Made by a program: the position numbers and the translations under genes
Notes under the pieces: generated by a model
The model's input: the letters and a program-made list of their open reading frames with translations, nothing else
Told to the model about the DNA's origin: nothing
Databases searched by the model: none
Part shown: positions 41,819-52,009 of the stretch, one piece after another
Numbering within the stretch: position 1 is the first letter of the stretch
Layout: every line of letters starts with the position of its first letter
NCBI RefSeq assembly: GCF_027943255.1
Contig: NC_072896.1
Coordinates: 64,622,501-64,686,500 of the forward strand
Length of the DNA: 64,000 bases
Reading direction: 5' to 3'
Origin: Anastrepha obliqua
Taxonomy: Eukaryota; Arthropoda; Insecta; Diptera; Tephritidae

Positions 41819-42235
41819 TTGCTCTCTGGTCAAAATAATGAGACACGTATTTTTTTGTTCGCACGAAAAAAATTTTTTTCAAGATTTACCGGCAAATTTG
41901 TTTTTCGGCTCAAAATCGATTTTTTTTAATTACATATATAAGAATTTTTTTTTTTAAAGGCTCTGTTTTTTGCAAAATAAAAAATTTTTAACTACTGTTT
42001 TGCAACTGTTTCTACATGAAATCGCTCGTGTAAGTAATGACGATCATTTTGAACCCAAAATTATTAAAATCTGTTAATTTTTGACTAAGTTATGAGCCTT
42101 TAAAAAAATTGTTTCTTACATAATTAAAAAAAAAATCGATTTTGAGCCGAAAAACAAAATTGCCGATAAATCTTGAAAAAAAATTTTTCGGGCGAACAAA
42201 AACATACGTGTCTCATTATTTTGACCAGAGAGCAA
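41819..42235. mobile_element. foldback-like element, ~143-bp inverted arms
   Basis: The left arm 41819-41963 starts TTGCTCTCTGGTCAAAATAA. The right arm 42094-42235 is its complement with few changes. A loop of about 130 bases remains. There is no gene, and target duplication is unclear (no identical flanks of 4 bases or more). Confidence 0.85.
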
Positions 42236-43500
42236 ATCGCTTGGATAGCAGGAAAAAATACTCCTCAATCGGCCGATGAAAAGAAAGCCCAAGAGCTGGA
42301 GTCCAGATTGCAACAAAGTCTACAGCTGCAAAAAAAGGGGAAAGGCGACTCTGATTCCTCTCGACTACAAACGGAAACTTAACCCATGCAGAAGGAAGAG
42401 TGGTAGAGAAAAACAAGGAATCGCTGAAAAACAGAAATGGCACTATCAGACCAATGTCCTACGCCAAGACGGATGGAACATATGCGGTTATGTTTCGTCC
42501 TGTAAAGAACAGCGAAGAATTGAAGGACCTTAGCGAAAAAGTTTAGATGATGCGACCTACAAAAACGGGAGGCCTCCTTATAGCATTTAAAAGGAGCAGG
42601 GATGTAAAGGCCAGTAATTACCAAATGAAATTGGCCAGTAATTACTTATTGAAAAAGCGCTGGATGGGGTGGCGTCGGTGATCCTGAAGACGCATGCAAT
42701 CACAATCCAAGAATCCATCAAAAACAATCCATTTAAAGAAGTCGGCGATACGAAGCACACGCACCACTTATGGAGATACACAGTCCATGTATTTATCGCT
42801 GGATGGGTCAGATGTCTCATAGCGACCATCTGGCCATTACGTTACAAACGTCCGACAAAGTATGTACATACGTCTGCAAATGGAAGAAATCAGCTTTTAA
42901 AGCTGCGACTTTCAAAATTGCTTGGGAGAGTGTGTATATTAACGTAGCGAATGCAGAAAACATAGCAGAACAAGTTTCTTTTCAAATGGAAGCTTCCTGC
43001 GACGCAACCAGATGCCCAGATGCGTGGTCGGTAGGAACAAACAACCAGTTTACTGGTGGACCGATTAAATTGCATCAATCCGCAGGAAATGCTTAATGGC
43101 AAGGAGAAAGGTATCAAGAGCACGGCGCTGATCATCGTATGAAGAACTTTAGGCATCCTATAAGGCTCGTAAACGCGATCTGAAGTTAGCAATCTAGCAA
43201 AGCAGAACTAGAAGCTTTACAAATGGTATGCAGGACAAATGTAGTGTGAAGGGACCGCAATCATCTCAACTAATGTGCCTCCTGCTATTACAGGACATTG
43301 ATAACTCAGCAGACATATACGATTTAGAGCCGATTATACCCTCGGTAATAACAGATGAAGTGCAAGGTACCCTGAACCGTATTAAAGACAGCAAGGCTCC
43401 TGGGCCAGATGGTATACCAAATGCTGCCTTTAAGACAGCTGTACAGACGAAACCACGCCTTTGTGCTAACATGTATGTAAAATTCACCCATTTAAAGAAA
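42236..43500 (+). pseudogene. R1/LOA-type LINE remnant (ORF1 then polymerase start)
   Basis: The ORF1 part has KAQELESRLQQSLQLQKKGK, then KTDGTYAVMFRPVKNSEELK and PTKTGGLLIAFKRSRDVKAS in changing frames. After 43280 the frame reads IPSVITDEVQGTLNRIKDSK, then APGPDGIPNAAFK, the opening of a polymerase. Endonuclease is missing, so this is an internal deletion. It starts directly at the right arm of the foldback element. Confidence 0.7.
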
Positions 43501-43624
43501 ATAAAATACCAATATTTTACTTAAAGAACTTTGTATGCATTACAAATTGCTTTTAAAATGTGCGTTTTTTTAAATAAATGTGTTATGGTTATGTACAATT
43601 TAATTTATTATTTCTTTTTTTGTT

Positions 43625-44135
43625 AAGCGAAACTCTTTTGTTAAGGGAACGACTTTTTTGCTATATTTGAGGTTATGTAGCTAGATAAAGTACTCTGTTT
43701 GTAAAAATGTCGTTATGGTTTCTTTATTAGTATTTTGTTGCTTATTTTTACTATGAATACACCTCTTGACGCCCTATGTCCCACCAAGGAGTGAGTACCG
43801 GAAGAAACGATTATACCTCTATGGTTTTAATTCGCATTCAGTAAATTCAAACGCTTTTTAAAATGTATAAAAACGTGTTCAATGTTAAGAAGAGTTGGGA
43901 GAGGGCCATTTAATGTTCTAACATAACCTTAAAAGGAGCAAAAAATTAAATTTGCACTTTCAAATTATCGAATTTGATAAGAATCAACAAATTTTCATTA
44001 GCACTAAAATCTTCTCAGATTGACTCTTTTTAACCTTCTTTTGTTTAATAATATAGTTTTTTTTTAACTTACAGTTTCGGTAACTTTAAATTAAAAAAAA
44101 ACGCAAACATGAAACTTAAAAATTTTTGGGTATAA
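43625..44135. repeat. direct repeat, right copy
   Basis: Counterpart of 40005-40375, with about 60 extra bases near 43700-43790 and about 40 near 43900. Spacing between the copies is about 3.6 kb and spans the whole Cyt-c-d gene. Confidence 0.75.
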
Positions 44136-44139
44136 AAAA

Positions 44140-44550
44140 GCACTAAATTTATTGCGAAGAGCAAATGGTTGGCAACACTGCACAACTTGGCAAATGTGAC
44201 GTCCGCACGCTCTGATGGGCGCAATCTTATTTCTTCATTCTTGTATTAAATTAACTGGGGTTGTTCGCAGTCTACCTTGGGCGTGAATGAGGGCAAATAA
44301 TCAATGTTTTTGGTCATAAAACTTTCGTTGTTGCTGCCGATATTATTGTTGTCACAAATGCCCTAGACTTTTGAATTAGTAGTGCAGCCTTCCAACTAAG
44401 CACTACTATCGAAATTGTTTGTATGTGTACCTATATGCATACACTAAACGAAATAGCTATATGGGACAAACAAACTTCATAATTTTCCTTCTGAAATAGC
44501 TGTATAATATTTTCTTGAATCGGCATATATTGCACGACCTAGCGGTAGTT
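44140..44550. other. spacer without recognised feature
   Basis: No open frame, repeat border or RNA gene seen. Confidence 0.3.
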
Positions 44551-44554
44551 TTAA

Positions 44555-44749
44555 ATTGTTTTGTATTTTGCTTCAAGTACGTGGAAAAATATTCCTGTGC
44601 TAAAGTGGTCCGAAGTTAGTTCAGACCTAAATCCAGTGGAGAACCTCAGGAGTATTCTTAGCAAGCAAGTTTACAAAGGTGGACGCAAGTTCATTAGCCT
44701 ATTTTGTACTTTAAAACAGCTATTCAATAAAAATGGACCATCGTTAAAG
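44555..44749 (+). pseudogene. Tc1-type transposase C-terminal fragment
   Basis: The frame reads WKNIPVLKWSEVSSDLNPVE and NLRSILSKQVYKGGRKF, which is the third catalytic motif (a PDLNPIE-like block, here SDLNPVE) and what follows it. No ends are visible. The right side is cut by the TA-flanked element. Confidence 0.7.
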
Positions 44750-45798
44750 TACGTTCATATGCATGAATTTCCAATAAATCCACAAAATTAATATACCCGT
44801 TCACAAATGGAAGATTACCTGCAAAATTGACAATCAGCTGTCAATACTGTTGTGAAAGGCTTTTCGTCATAGAAATTATTTTGGTGGAATATTTCGGTGT
44901 TTTGTTTGCTTAATTATTATTAACGATATGAAGAAAAGACAAGGAGAAGGAATAGCTAATTTAATTGCGAAATTAGTTGCTAATAATAAACAGTTGAAAG
45001 AAATCCGTAATATGCATTTGAGATTCGATATTACATTTTATAATAAGTAATAAGGGGACATACTGTTATATGAATGCGTAGTTAAAAATACCTAACAAAC
45101 ATTTTATTAGAATTATGTCTACAAACCTATTTTCTTTGCTGGTATCCATTTTATTTAGTTTTTACTTTGACGTTATTTCGTAGAGCCCATTTACACAGGG
45201 AATTATTTGGAAGGAAAACATTTTGTTCAGGGGAGAAGGACAGCCGCGGAAGAGAGAAGGGAATTTGTCTCCCGTACTACTTTGACAGTAGCTCGATGAC
45301 AAACAAACTTTTGCTAGTAATTTTTCCCCCCATTTCTAAACACTCAAGTTAATTTTAAGTTAAATGTTTATACCTATATGAAGTATTCTTAATTTAATGT
45401 TTTTTTTTTATTCAAGTACAAAAAATTATATTTATATCTAAATAAAAAAAATCAAGAAATTATTTATTACTTAACCAGTTTGCATTCTTCCTTGAAATAT
45501 TTAAGAAACTGTTGACGAACATTCTCCGCTTTACATGTTAGTAGGAAATATGAAAAGAGAATTTCCAGAGTCTCCCTTCCAGATGTCTCCGTGTGTTAAT
45601 CGGCACTTACATGCGTAAAAATAATGATCAATTATACAGAAAACACATTGTTGTATGTCAAAAAGTATGGTTATTATATAGGATTATTTTATAATCTCCG
45701 ATTTTGGGATAGAAATTTTGTATGTGAAATCTTGATTTTTAATTACGGATTGGGAGTTAAGCACGAAAAGGTAGATCATCTAATTATATGTGAACGAA
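44750..45798 (-). mobile_element. TA-flanked element with MADF-like start, copy 2
   Basis: It shares with copy 1 the ends, the segment around TTAATTATTATTAACGATAT and the minus-strand ATG (MDTSKENRFVDI near 45150). It lacks the two nested insertions found in copy 1. Instead it has about 430 extra bases (45175-45610, including GGGAGAAGGACAGCCGCGGA). A plus-strand stretch near 44930 reads MKKRQGEGIANLIAKLV. Confidence 0.75.
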
Positions 45799-45799
45799 T

Positions 45800-47145
45800 T
45801 ATCAGTGTCCTTCAGTCCCTCGTAAATTCGTTGCCGCGACGACTAGTATAAGTTACAATAAATATCGGAGGGCGTACGAACTATTAATATTATTTTATAT
45901 TGTTTTCGTAAGACTTATTATTTTCTTAGGTTTAATATTACTTTTATCCCATACACCTATTTCCTTTTACGCCCTTGAATATTATTAAATTTTTACAATA
46001 AAAGGCTGACATAAATCCTTTAACAACTTTATTCTTACTCTTATTTCTTCCTGGTCCCGTAAGTTCAAAAATTTAACTTCTGATTATTTTAGCTATTTCG
46101 CTTAGTGTATTTGCATGTATGTATGCATGCTGTCACCAAAATTGCCTTTAGCGTTTTGCCTATTGCATTGTAGGGCGTTCAGCTAGAGCAATGCTCTAGT
46201 TTCTCTGTGTTGAGAGTTTCTGAATATGGGAGCAAAAATGGGGCTCTTTTGCTATTACTGTTAGCTCATTCAGTCAGCTGACGTTGTTTGTGATGGTTAT
46301 TTGGTTGCGGTAAATTTTCATATTGATTTTGTGTAGTTGTTGTGTGCTTTTTTAGTGTTGTCGCACATACATACATACGTTGTGGTCCAAAAGCAATAGT
46401 GAATAAAGTAACAAATTCTAGCTGGATCGTGTAGGGGACACAAATAAATAATTAAAACTCGCAAAAGATCGAAAAATATCAACAAATAAAAACATAATTA
46501 TTTATTTCCGGTTGTTAAGCAATCACTTCAAGAGTATACATAAGATACAGTTTCTAGCACTGCGAGTAAGTTGACGTCAATTTAAATTATTCTATTTATT
46601 AACTTTCAATGACGATTCTGATTGTTCTTTCCAAGAAGTCAAGGCAAGTCTATTAAGTGTGGAGCTGTTTTATTAGCTGGTTGGTGCGTGATAGCCAGTT
46701 TTAGAGTACATATTTGTATCGTCTTTTCCATCTTCTTCCTTCAGCTAAAATTTGACAATATGCCACCAAATTATTATATTTGTGTAATCGATATCACATT
46801 GTGTCGATTCGCCTTACAAGAAATGATTAATAATTTCAAATCAACATTAAAAACTCGGTAAATTTGTTTAAATCAATTTACGTAAGTTTGATTTACATAT
46901 GAAAATTTGCATGTGGTACACATATTTTATTACATGTATTAGTGGTGTGCTGATAACTTTAGTATGTATTAGGGGAAAAATGGAAATTTAAACTGAAATA
47001 GAAATTACAGCAAATACCACAATGCTCCAATGTGCATGTTTTCTACTACTCTCTCACTGTATGTATTCATTCAAGCATTTACATATATAAATACTTACAA
47101 ATTTTGCTTTAAAATGGAATAATTTTATGTAAGGATAATGGTGCA
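45800..47145. other. spacer without recognised gene
   Basis: An open frame at 46622-46861 has no motif and low complexity. 46190-46300 is GC-richer. No mobile element border is certain. Confidence 0.3.
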
Positions 47146-47149
47146 TTCA

Positions 47150-47335
47150 ACAAAGTATCGTCCCTTTCCGCTGCCCGTAGGATAGACAAAACTCATCCCG
47201 TAGGAAACAACTGCGTTGTCATTGTAATTTTTACACATCCGCGTTATCAGTTACAATTTTTCATTGCCAAAGCAAAAAACCACCAAATGCAAATAGTTCC
47301 TACGAGCAACGGAAAGGGATTACGATACGTTAGTG
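47150..47335. mobile_element. probable small MITE
   Basis: Imperfect inverted ends: AGTATCGTCCCTTTCCGCTG continuing CCCGTAGG on the left, and the complement of CCTACGAGCAACGGAAAGGG on the right. Length about 185 bases. Target duplication not clear. Confidence 0.55.
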
Positions 47336-47599
47336 AGTGTGAGGACCATGACACTGGCCTGCGTTTACGTTGGCGACTGAGCACGCACGTACCCACCACT
47401 ACAGGACCAGCTGACGGTTGGTTTCGTCATCTAGTGGATGGCGTCTGCCTTCAGTATTAAAATCAGTCGGCATGAAATGATGAGATCAAAATGACCCCTG
47501 GCTCCCGGACTATTAAACATATCTCTGGTAAATTGATAAAAGACCGCTTGAAATTTTCAATATTATAGTATTAATAAATGAAAATGGAAAAATAATCGT

Positions 47600-47730
47600 C
47601 AGCTGATTGTCCGTTGGGGGAAAAGACGTCAGTCGAAGCATTGAAAATTCCGCGCGCCGCCGAGATGTATGAACGCAATGATACATACTTGCTTCGGCTG
47701 ACGGTCTTCCCACCGCCATAAACGCAGCTG
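47600..47730. repeat. 131-bp imperfect palindrome
   Basis: CAGCTG stands at both ends. AAAAGACGTCAGTCGAAGCA on the left pairs with TGCTTCGGCTGACGGTCTTC on the right. It could be a tiny MITE or a structured RNA or regulatory hairpin. It lies between two weak direct repeats that both contain CTGGCTCCCGGACTA (near 47500 and 47965). Confidence 0.6.
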
Positions 47731-47739
47731 ACCATCATT

Positions 47740-48990
47740 ATTATATTTTCATATGTGTCCAAAATTATGTAAAAAAATGTCAATCGGCATAAAGTAGTTT
47801 TACTTTTCAATTAGAAATTTTTTTTCGACACATTTCGTACCCTCCTACAATCACACCCACCGCGGGTGCGCCAGCTGACGTTCACTTTCGTTATTCATGA
47901 AAGCTAAATCACAAGTATAGTTAAGAATTTAACGGTATAAAAAGGCAGTCCAAAATCGACCTCTGGCTCCCGGACTAAATAGGGAGATAATTCGATTTAA
48001 TGCAGTATGTATATAAATATGAATATATATACATATATATGTTTACATTTATTATATTTGTTGAAAAATGTTGGGGAAATTTGAGAAAGTTTATTCAATA
48101 AATTACAACTTCTGTGGCGAGTTACAGCTTTCACTCTTTTGGTTACCTTATAAGAGAAGGAAAAACTGAATGAAGATTTAACCAGAACATTGATCAAATG
48201 ATTTATCAATGCAATAATGCAATCATGAATGTGAATTTATAAGTTATACATACATATGTACATCAAAATCTGCTTAAAACTCGAATTGGTAAAAATATGA
48301 GGGTATTAAGGACAACGAAACGCAACGTTTTGTCTTCTCAAAAAAGACCTCGTATTCGTGCATTGTTGTAGATACTCATATTTTCATATAGACGCAGATG
48401 TGAATGTGTATATATACATTGATATACATCTGGAAGCCTAGTATATACATACATACATACTCCATCGTGATGTACATGCATACTTAATAAATACATAGTT
48501 GCTACAGACGCATGCTTATATAATATTTAGCAAACGCATTAACAGTAAACATCGATCTACTTGGTTATACTCCAATAAGCTCATGAGTAGGAGTTTTTTC
48601 AAAACCATATCATTTTCATTAATAAGTCATATTCGGATGATATTGAACGGCACATGCCTGAATGAACTGGTTCTCATTGCATTACCTTCTACGTTGATTC
48701 TCTACGAGGTTGTAATTGTTACCCTCTGCTGATTCTTGGAACGTGTTTTAAACTGGTTTTATTACAAAAAATTCAATAGGGAAAAGGCCTGAGTGTGTTT
48801 TTTGCTTACGAGAATTCGCTCGCATTTCTTCTGGAATTCGTATGTGAATTCATATTCGTACTAACATTACATTCGTACATTTTTATTCTTCTTCTACAAT
48901 CCGCCGGCCATACAAACCATGGGTGCGTAGAAGCAGATACGGTACGCTGCCAACAAAAATTATACGATAGCAGGCACAATTAACTTACGG
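47740..48990. other. AT-rich spacer with CATA microsatellites
   Basis: Short runs of ATAC/ATAT occur at 48010-48040, 48245-48260 and 48440-48460. No supported gene. Confidence 0.35.
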
Positions 48991-48997
48991 CATTGAG

Positions 48998-49102
48998 GGG
49001 GTTCTACGTTACCGGAACGACCCGGATTTATCCGGTCAAGGACTGTCACTTCTCCGTAAATGTATGGGGAATGTTTATGCTGCTTCAACAACAACAACAA
49101 CA
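48998..49102 (+). mobile_element. short (CAA)n-tailed retroposon
   Basis: GGGTTCTACGTTACCGGAAC, GACCCGGATTTATCCGGTCA, AAGGACTGTCACTT and GTATGGGGAATGTTTATGCT are followed by a perfect CAACAACAACAACAACA tail. It is the best preserved tail in the window. Confidence 0.85.
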
Positions 49103-49109
49103 TGAATTT

Positions 49110-49410
49110 TGCAACTGCTCACAAATAATTTTATTATATTTGCTTAAGACGGCCAGAAATAATTAAATCCAATGCAAAAGATTTTTCACTTTTTTAAAAA
49201 AGAATTATTGCGAAAATTATTATTCCCAATTAGGCGTGCGACATAAGATTAGGCCCGTTCTATTCACTACTTCTCTGCTCGGCTAACTTGACGAACAATT
49301 TTACTGCGAAAGCAACAACAAAGTTAACCAGCAAGATTCGCCGCTAGCGAGTATGGCTTTTCTTCTTCTTAATTGGCGTGAGAACCGCTTACGCTATTTT
49401 AGCTGAGTTT
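49110..49410. other. spacer
   Basis: Nothing recognised, apart from the start of the LINE 3' region after about 49350. Confidence 0.3.
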
Positions 49411-49524
49411 AACAAAGCGCAACAGTCATTTCTATCTCGTGCTAACCGGCGTCAGTTGGACACATCAAGTGAGGCCAAGTCCTTCTCCACCTCATCTTCC
49501 CAACGCAGAGGAGGAGTTGGCACA

Positions 49525-50976
49525 TCAAGTGAAGCCAAGTCCTTCTCCACCTGATCTTTCCAATGCAGAGGAGGCCTTCTTTCTACCACCAGCTGATACC
49601 GCATCGAATACTTTCAAAGCCGGAGCTTTTGTAACCATTCGGACAACATGGCCCAGCCAACGTAGCCGCTGGATCTTCATTCGCTGCGCTATGTCTATGT
49701 CGTCGTAAAGCTCATACAGCTCGTCGTTCCATCGCCTGCGATATTCGCCGTCGCCAACATACAAATGTCCAAAAACTTTATGTAGAATCTTTCTCTCAAA
49801 TACTCCAAGCGTCGCTTCATCGGATGTTGTCATCGTCCACGCTTCGGCGCCATACGTTAGGACGGGCATGATGAGAGCCTTGCAGAGTGTTAGTTTTGTT
49901 CGTCGAGAGAGGACTGTACTACTCATTTGCCTACTTATCCCAAAGTAGCACTTGTTGGCAAGAGAGAATCTACGTTGGATTTCAAGGTTGACATTGTTAT
50001 CGGTGTTAATGCTGGTTCCCAAATACACGAAGTCTTTTACAACCTCAAAATTATAACTGTCTACAGTGACGTGGGTGCCGATACGCGAGTGCGCCGACTG
50101 TTTGTTTGAAGACAGGAGGTACTTCGTTTTGTCCTCGTTCACCACCAGACCCATTCGCTTTGCCTGCTTATCCAGTTTGGAGAAGACAGAACTAACAGTG
50201 CGGTTGTTAAGTCCGATGATGTCAATATCATCAACATACGCCAGCAATTGTACGCTCTTATAAAATATTGTGCCTGAGCGATTAAGTTCTGCGGCTCGTA
50301 CGATGCTCTCCAACATCAGGTTAAAGAAGTCACACGACAGCGAGTCACCCTGTCTGAAACCTCGTTTGGTATCAAACGGCTCGGAGAGGTCCTTCCCAAT
50401 TCTGACGGCGCTGCTGGTGTTGAGCAACGTCATCTTGCAAAGCCGTATTAGTTTTTTGGGGATACCAAATTCAGACATCGTGGCATACAGATAACTCTTC
50501 GTACTGTCGAATGCAGCTTTGAAATCGACGAAAAGATGCTGTGTGTCGATTCTCCTTTCATGGGTCTTTTCCAAGATTTGGCGTATTGTAAATATTTGGT
50601 CGATGGTAGACATTCCAGGTCTAAAGCCACACTGATAAGGTCCAATCAGTTTGTTGACGGTGGGCTTCAGCCTTTCACACAATACGCTCGCTAGAACCTT
50701 ATAGGCGATATTTAGAAGACTAATCCCGCGGTAATTGGCACAGATTGCAGGATCGCTCTTCATATGGATTGGGAAGAGCACACTAAAATTCCTATCGGCA
50801 GGCATGCTTTCATTCGACCATATTTTACATAGGAGCTGATGCATGCACCTTACAAGCTCCTCGCCGCCAAGTTTGAATAGCTCAGCCGGCAGTCCGTCGG
50901 CGCCCGCGGCGTTTTTGTTCTTTACCAGCGTTATCGCTATTCTCATCTCGTCATGGTCGGGTAGCGGAACGACCAT
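49525..50976 (-). CDS. LINE reverse transcriptase, open over 483 codons
   Basis: The blocks in order are LVKNKNAAGADGLPAELFKL, ANYRGISLLNIAYKVLASVL, GPYQCGFRPGMSTIDQIF, HLFVDFKAAFDS, KRGFRQGDSLSCDFFNLMLE and LLAYVDDIDIIG (YVDD catalytic box), then LTYGAEAWTMTTSDEATLGV and RRRWNDELYELYDD. The frame is uninterrupted from fingers to C-terminus, so the damage lies elsewhere in the element. The first half of ORF2 (endonuclease) is in other frames upstream. FDSTKSYLYATM has lost the usual DR/DV after the catalytic Asp of motif A, but the Asp itself is kept. No RNase H follows. Confidence 0.8.
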   Translation of the reverse strand: MVVPLPDHDEMRIAITLVKNKNAAGADGLPAELFKLGGEELVRCMHQLLCKIWSNESMPADRNFSVLFPIHMKSDPAICANYRGISLLNIAYKVLASVLCERLKPTVNKLIGPYQCGFRPGMSTIDQIFTIRQILEKTHERRIDTQHLFVDFKAAFDSTKSYLYATMSEFGIPKKLIRLCKMTLLNTSSAVRIGKDLSEPFDTKRGFRQGDSLSCDFFNLMLESIVRAAELNRSGTIFYKSVQLLAYVDDIDIIGLNNRTVSSVFSKLDKQAKRMGLVVNEDKTKYLLSSNKQSAHSRIGTHVTVDSYNFEVVKDFVYLGTSINTDNNVNLEIQRRFSLANKCYFGISRQMSSTVLSRRTKLTLCKALIMPVLTYGAEAWTMTTSDEATLGVFERKILHKVFGHLYVGDGEYRRRWNDELYELYDDIDIAQRMKIQRLRWLGHVVRMVTKAPALKVFDAVSAGGRKKASSALERSGGEGLGFT

Positions 50977-51268
50977 TCCGTCGTCAACGATTGGGGTATC
51001 GGGATCTTCACATTCTCTGTGACATGCGCAGCTATCACTGTTTAATAGGTTCCGTCTTTGTTCTTACAGGAAAACGCCCCGATCTTAAAACCTTCTGTAA
51101 GCCGCCGAACTTTCTGGTAGAATTTTCGGGCGTTGTTCCTATTGGCCAGCATCTCAAGCTCCTCGCACTCACATATTTTGGCTTCTCGTTTCTTCTTTCG
51201 GATAATACGCCTCTCTTCCTTTTTTAGCTCTCTGTAGCGATCCTACATGGCTCGCGTTGCGCCCGATC

Positions 51269-51929
51269 TCAGCGTGGCTCTATAGGCGACATCCTTTCTT
51301 TTCGATCAGGATACAGTCTGGTGCTGCAGACTACCATGTTTCGGGCCGGGGCAAAGTCGATCAGCCTCTGTCCGTTACCGGATGTTTCGTCGTGCAGGCT
51401 GAATTTTCCGACTGTGGGACCAAAAATTCTCTCCTTGCCTACCCTGGCGTTGAAGTCGCCAAGCAGGATTTTTATGTCGTGGCGGGGGCAACGCTCATAA
51501 GAACGTTCCAAGCGCTCATAGAAGAAATCTGTGGTCGCATCGTCATTCTCTTCCGTCGGGGCGTGGGCGCAAATTATCGAGATGTTAGAAAAACGGGCTT
51601 TGATGCGGATTATTGCGAGACGCTCGTCCACCGGTGTGAACGACAGTACTTGGCGACGAAGTCTCTCCGACAATAAATCCAACACCGAATTTGCGCTCCT
51701 TTACATGGCAGCTGTAGGAGACGTCGCAAGGTCCTACGCTTTTCTTGCCTTGTCCCGTCCATCGCATCTCTTGAATGGCAGTGATGTCAGTCTTTACTCT
51801 CAAGAGGACATCAACCAGCCGAGCAGAGGCACCTTCCCCATTAAGAGACCGGCCATTCCAGGTACATGCCCTCAAATCGTATTCCTTTGTTCGTTTGCAG
51901 TGGCCGTCATCAGTACAGGGAGGTCTCAT
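51269..51929 (-). pseudogene. LINE AP endonuclease, one frame break
   Basis: The first frame has RACTWNGRSLNGEGASARLV and DITAIQEMRWTG. The second frame (51685-51269) has ERLAIIRIKARFSNISIICA, HAPTEEND and KILLGDFNARVG. These are the catalytic blocks of an APE-type endonuclease. The break is near 51680 (a 1-base change of frame). It belongs to the element whose polymerase is at 49525-50976. Confidence 0.8.
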
Positions 51930-52009
51930 CCGTGGCTTTGTTTGTGTTTTTATTGGAGGGGTTTTTTAAGTGGCGGGTCCCAAACCCAGCGCACAACTAG
52001 TGTACTAAG

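Larger units (their letters stand above)
49420..51940 (-). mobile_element. RTE/CR1-type LINE, endonuclease plus polymerase
   Basis: Minus-strand order is endonuclease 51929-51269, linker 51260-50980, then polymerase 50976-49525. A 35-base near-duplicate (GGCACATCAAGTGARGCCAA) lies at 49460-49540 close to the 3' end. One frame break sits in the endonuclease and at least one in the linker. Confidence 0.8.

Noticed and set aside
41690..42240. Structured host RNA from the long hairpin
   Set aside because: Hairpin arms of about 143 bases with AT-rich ends fit a foldback or MITE better; kept as a mobile element.
46622..46861. 79-codon plus-strand frame with hydrophobic segments
   Set aside because: AT-rich codons and no supporting signals. 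Hydrophobic stretches are expected from T-rich DNA.
48400..48480. CATA/TATG runs as a CRISPR or satellite array
   Set aside because: Only short microsatellite tracts without regular spacers or longer units.
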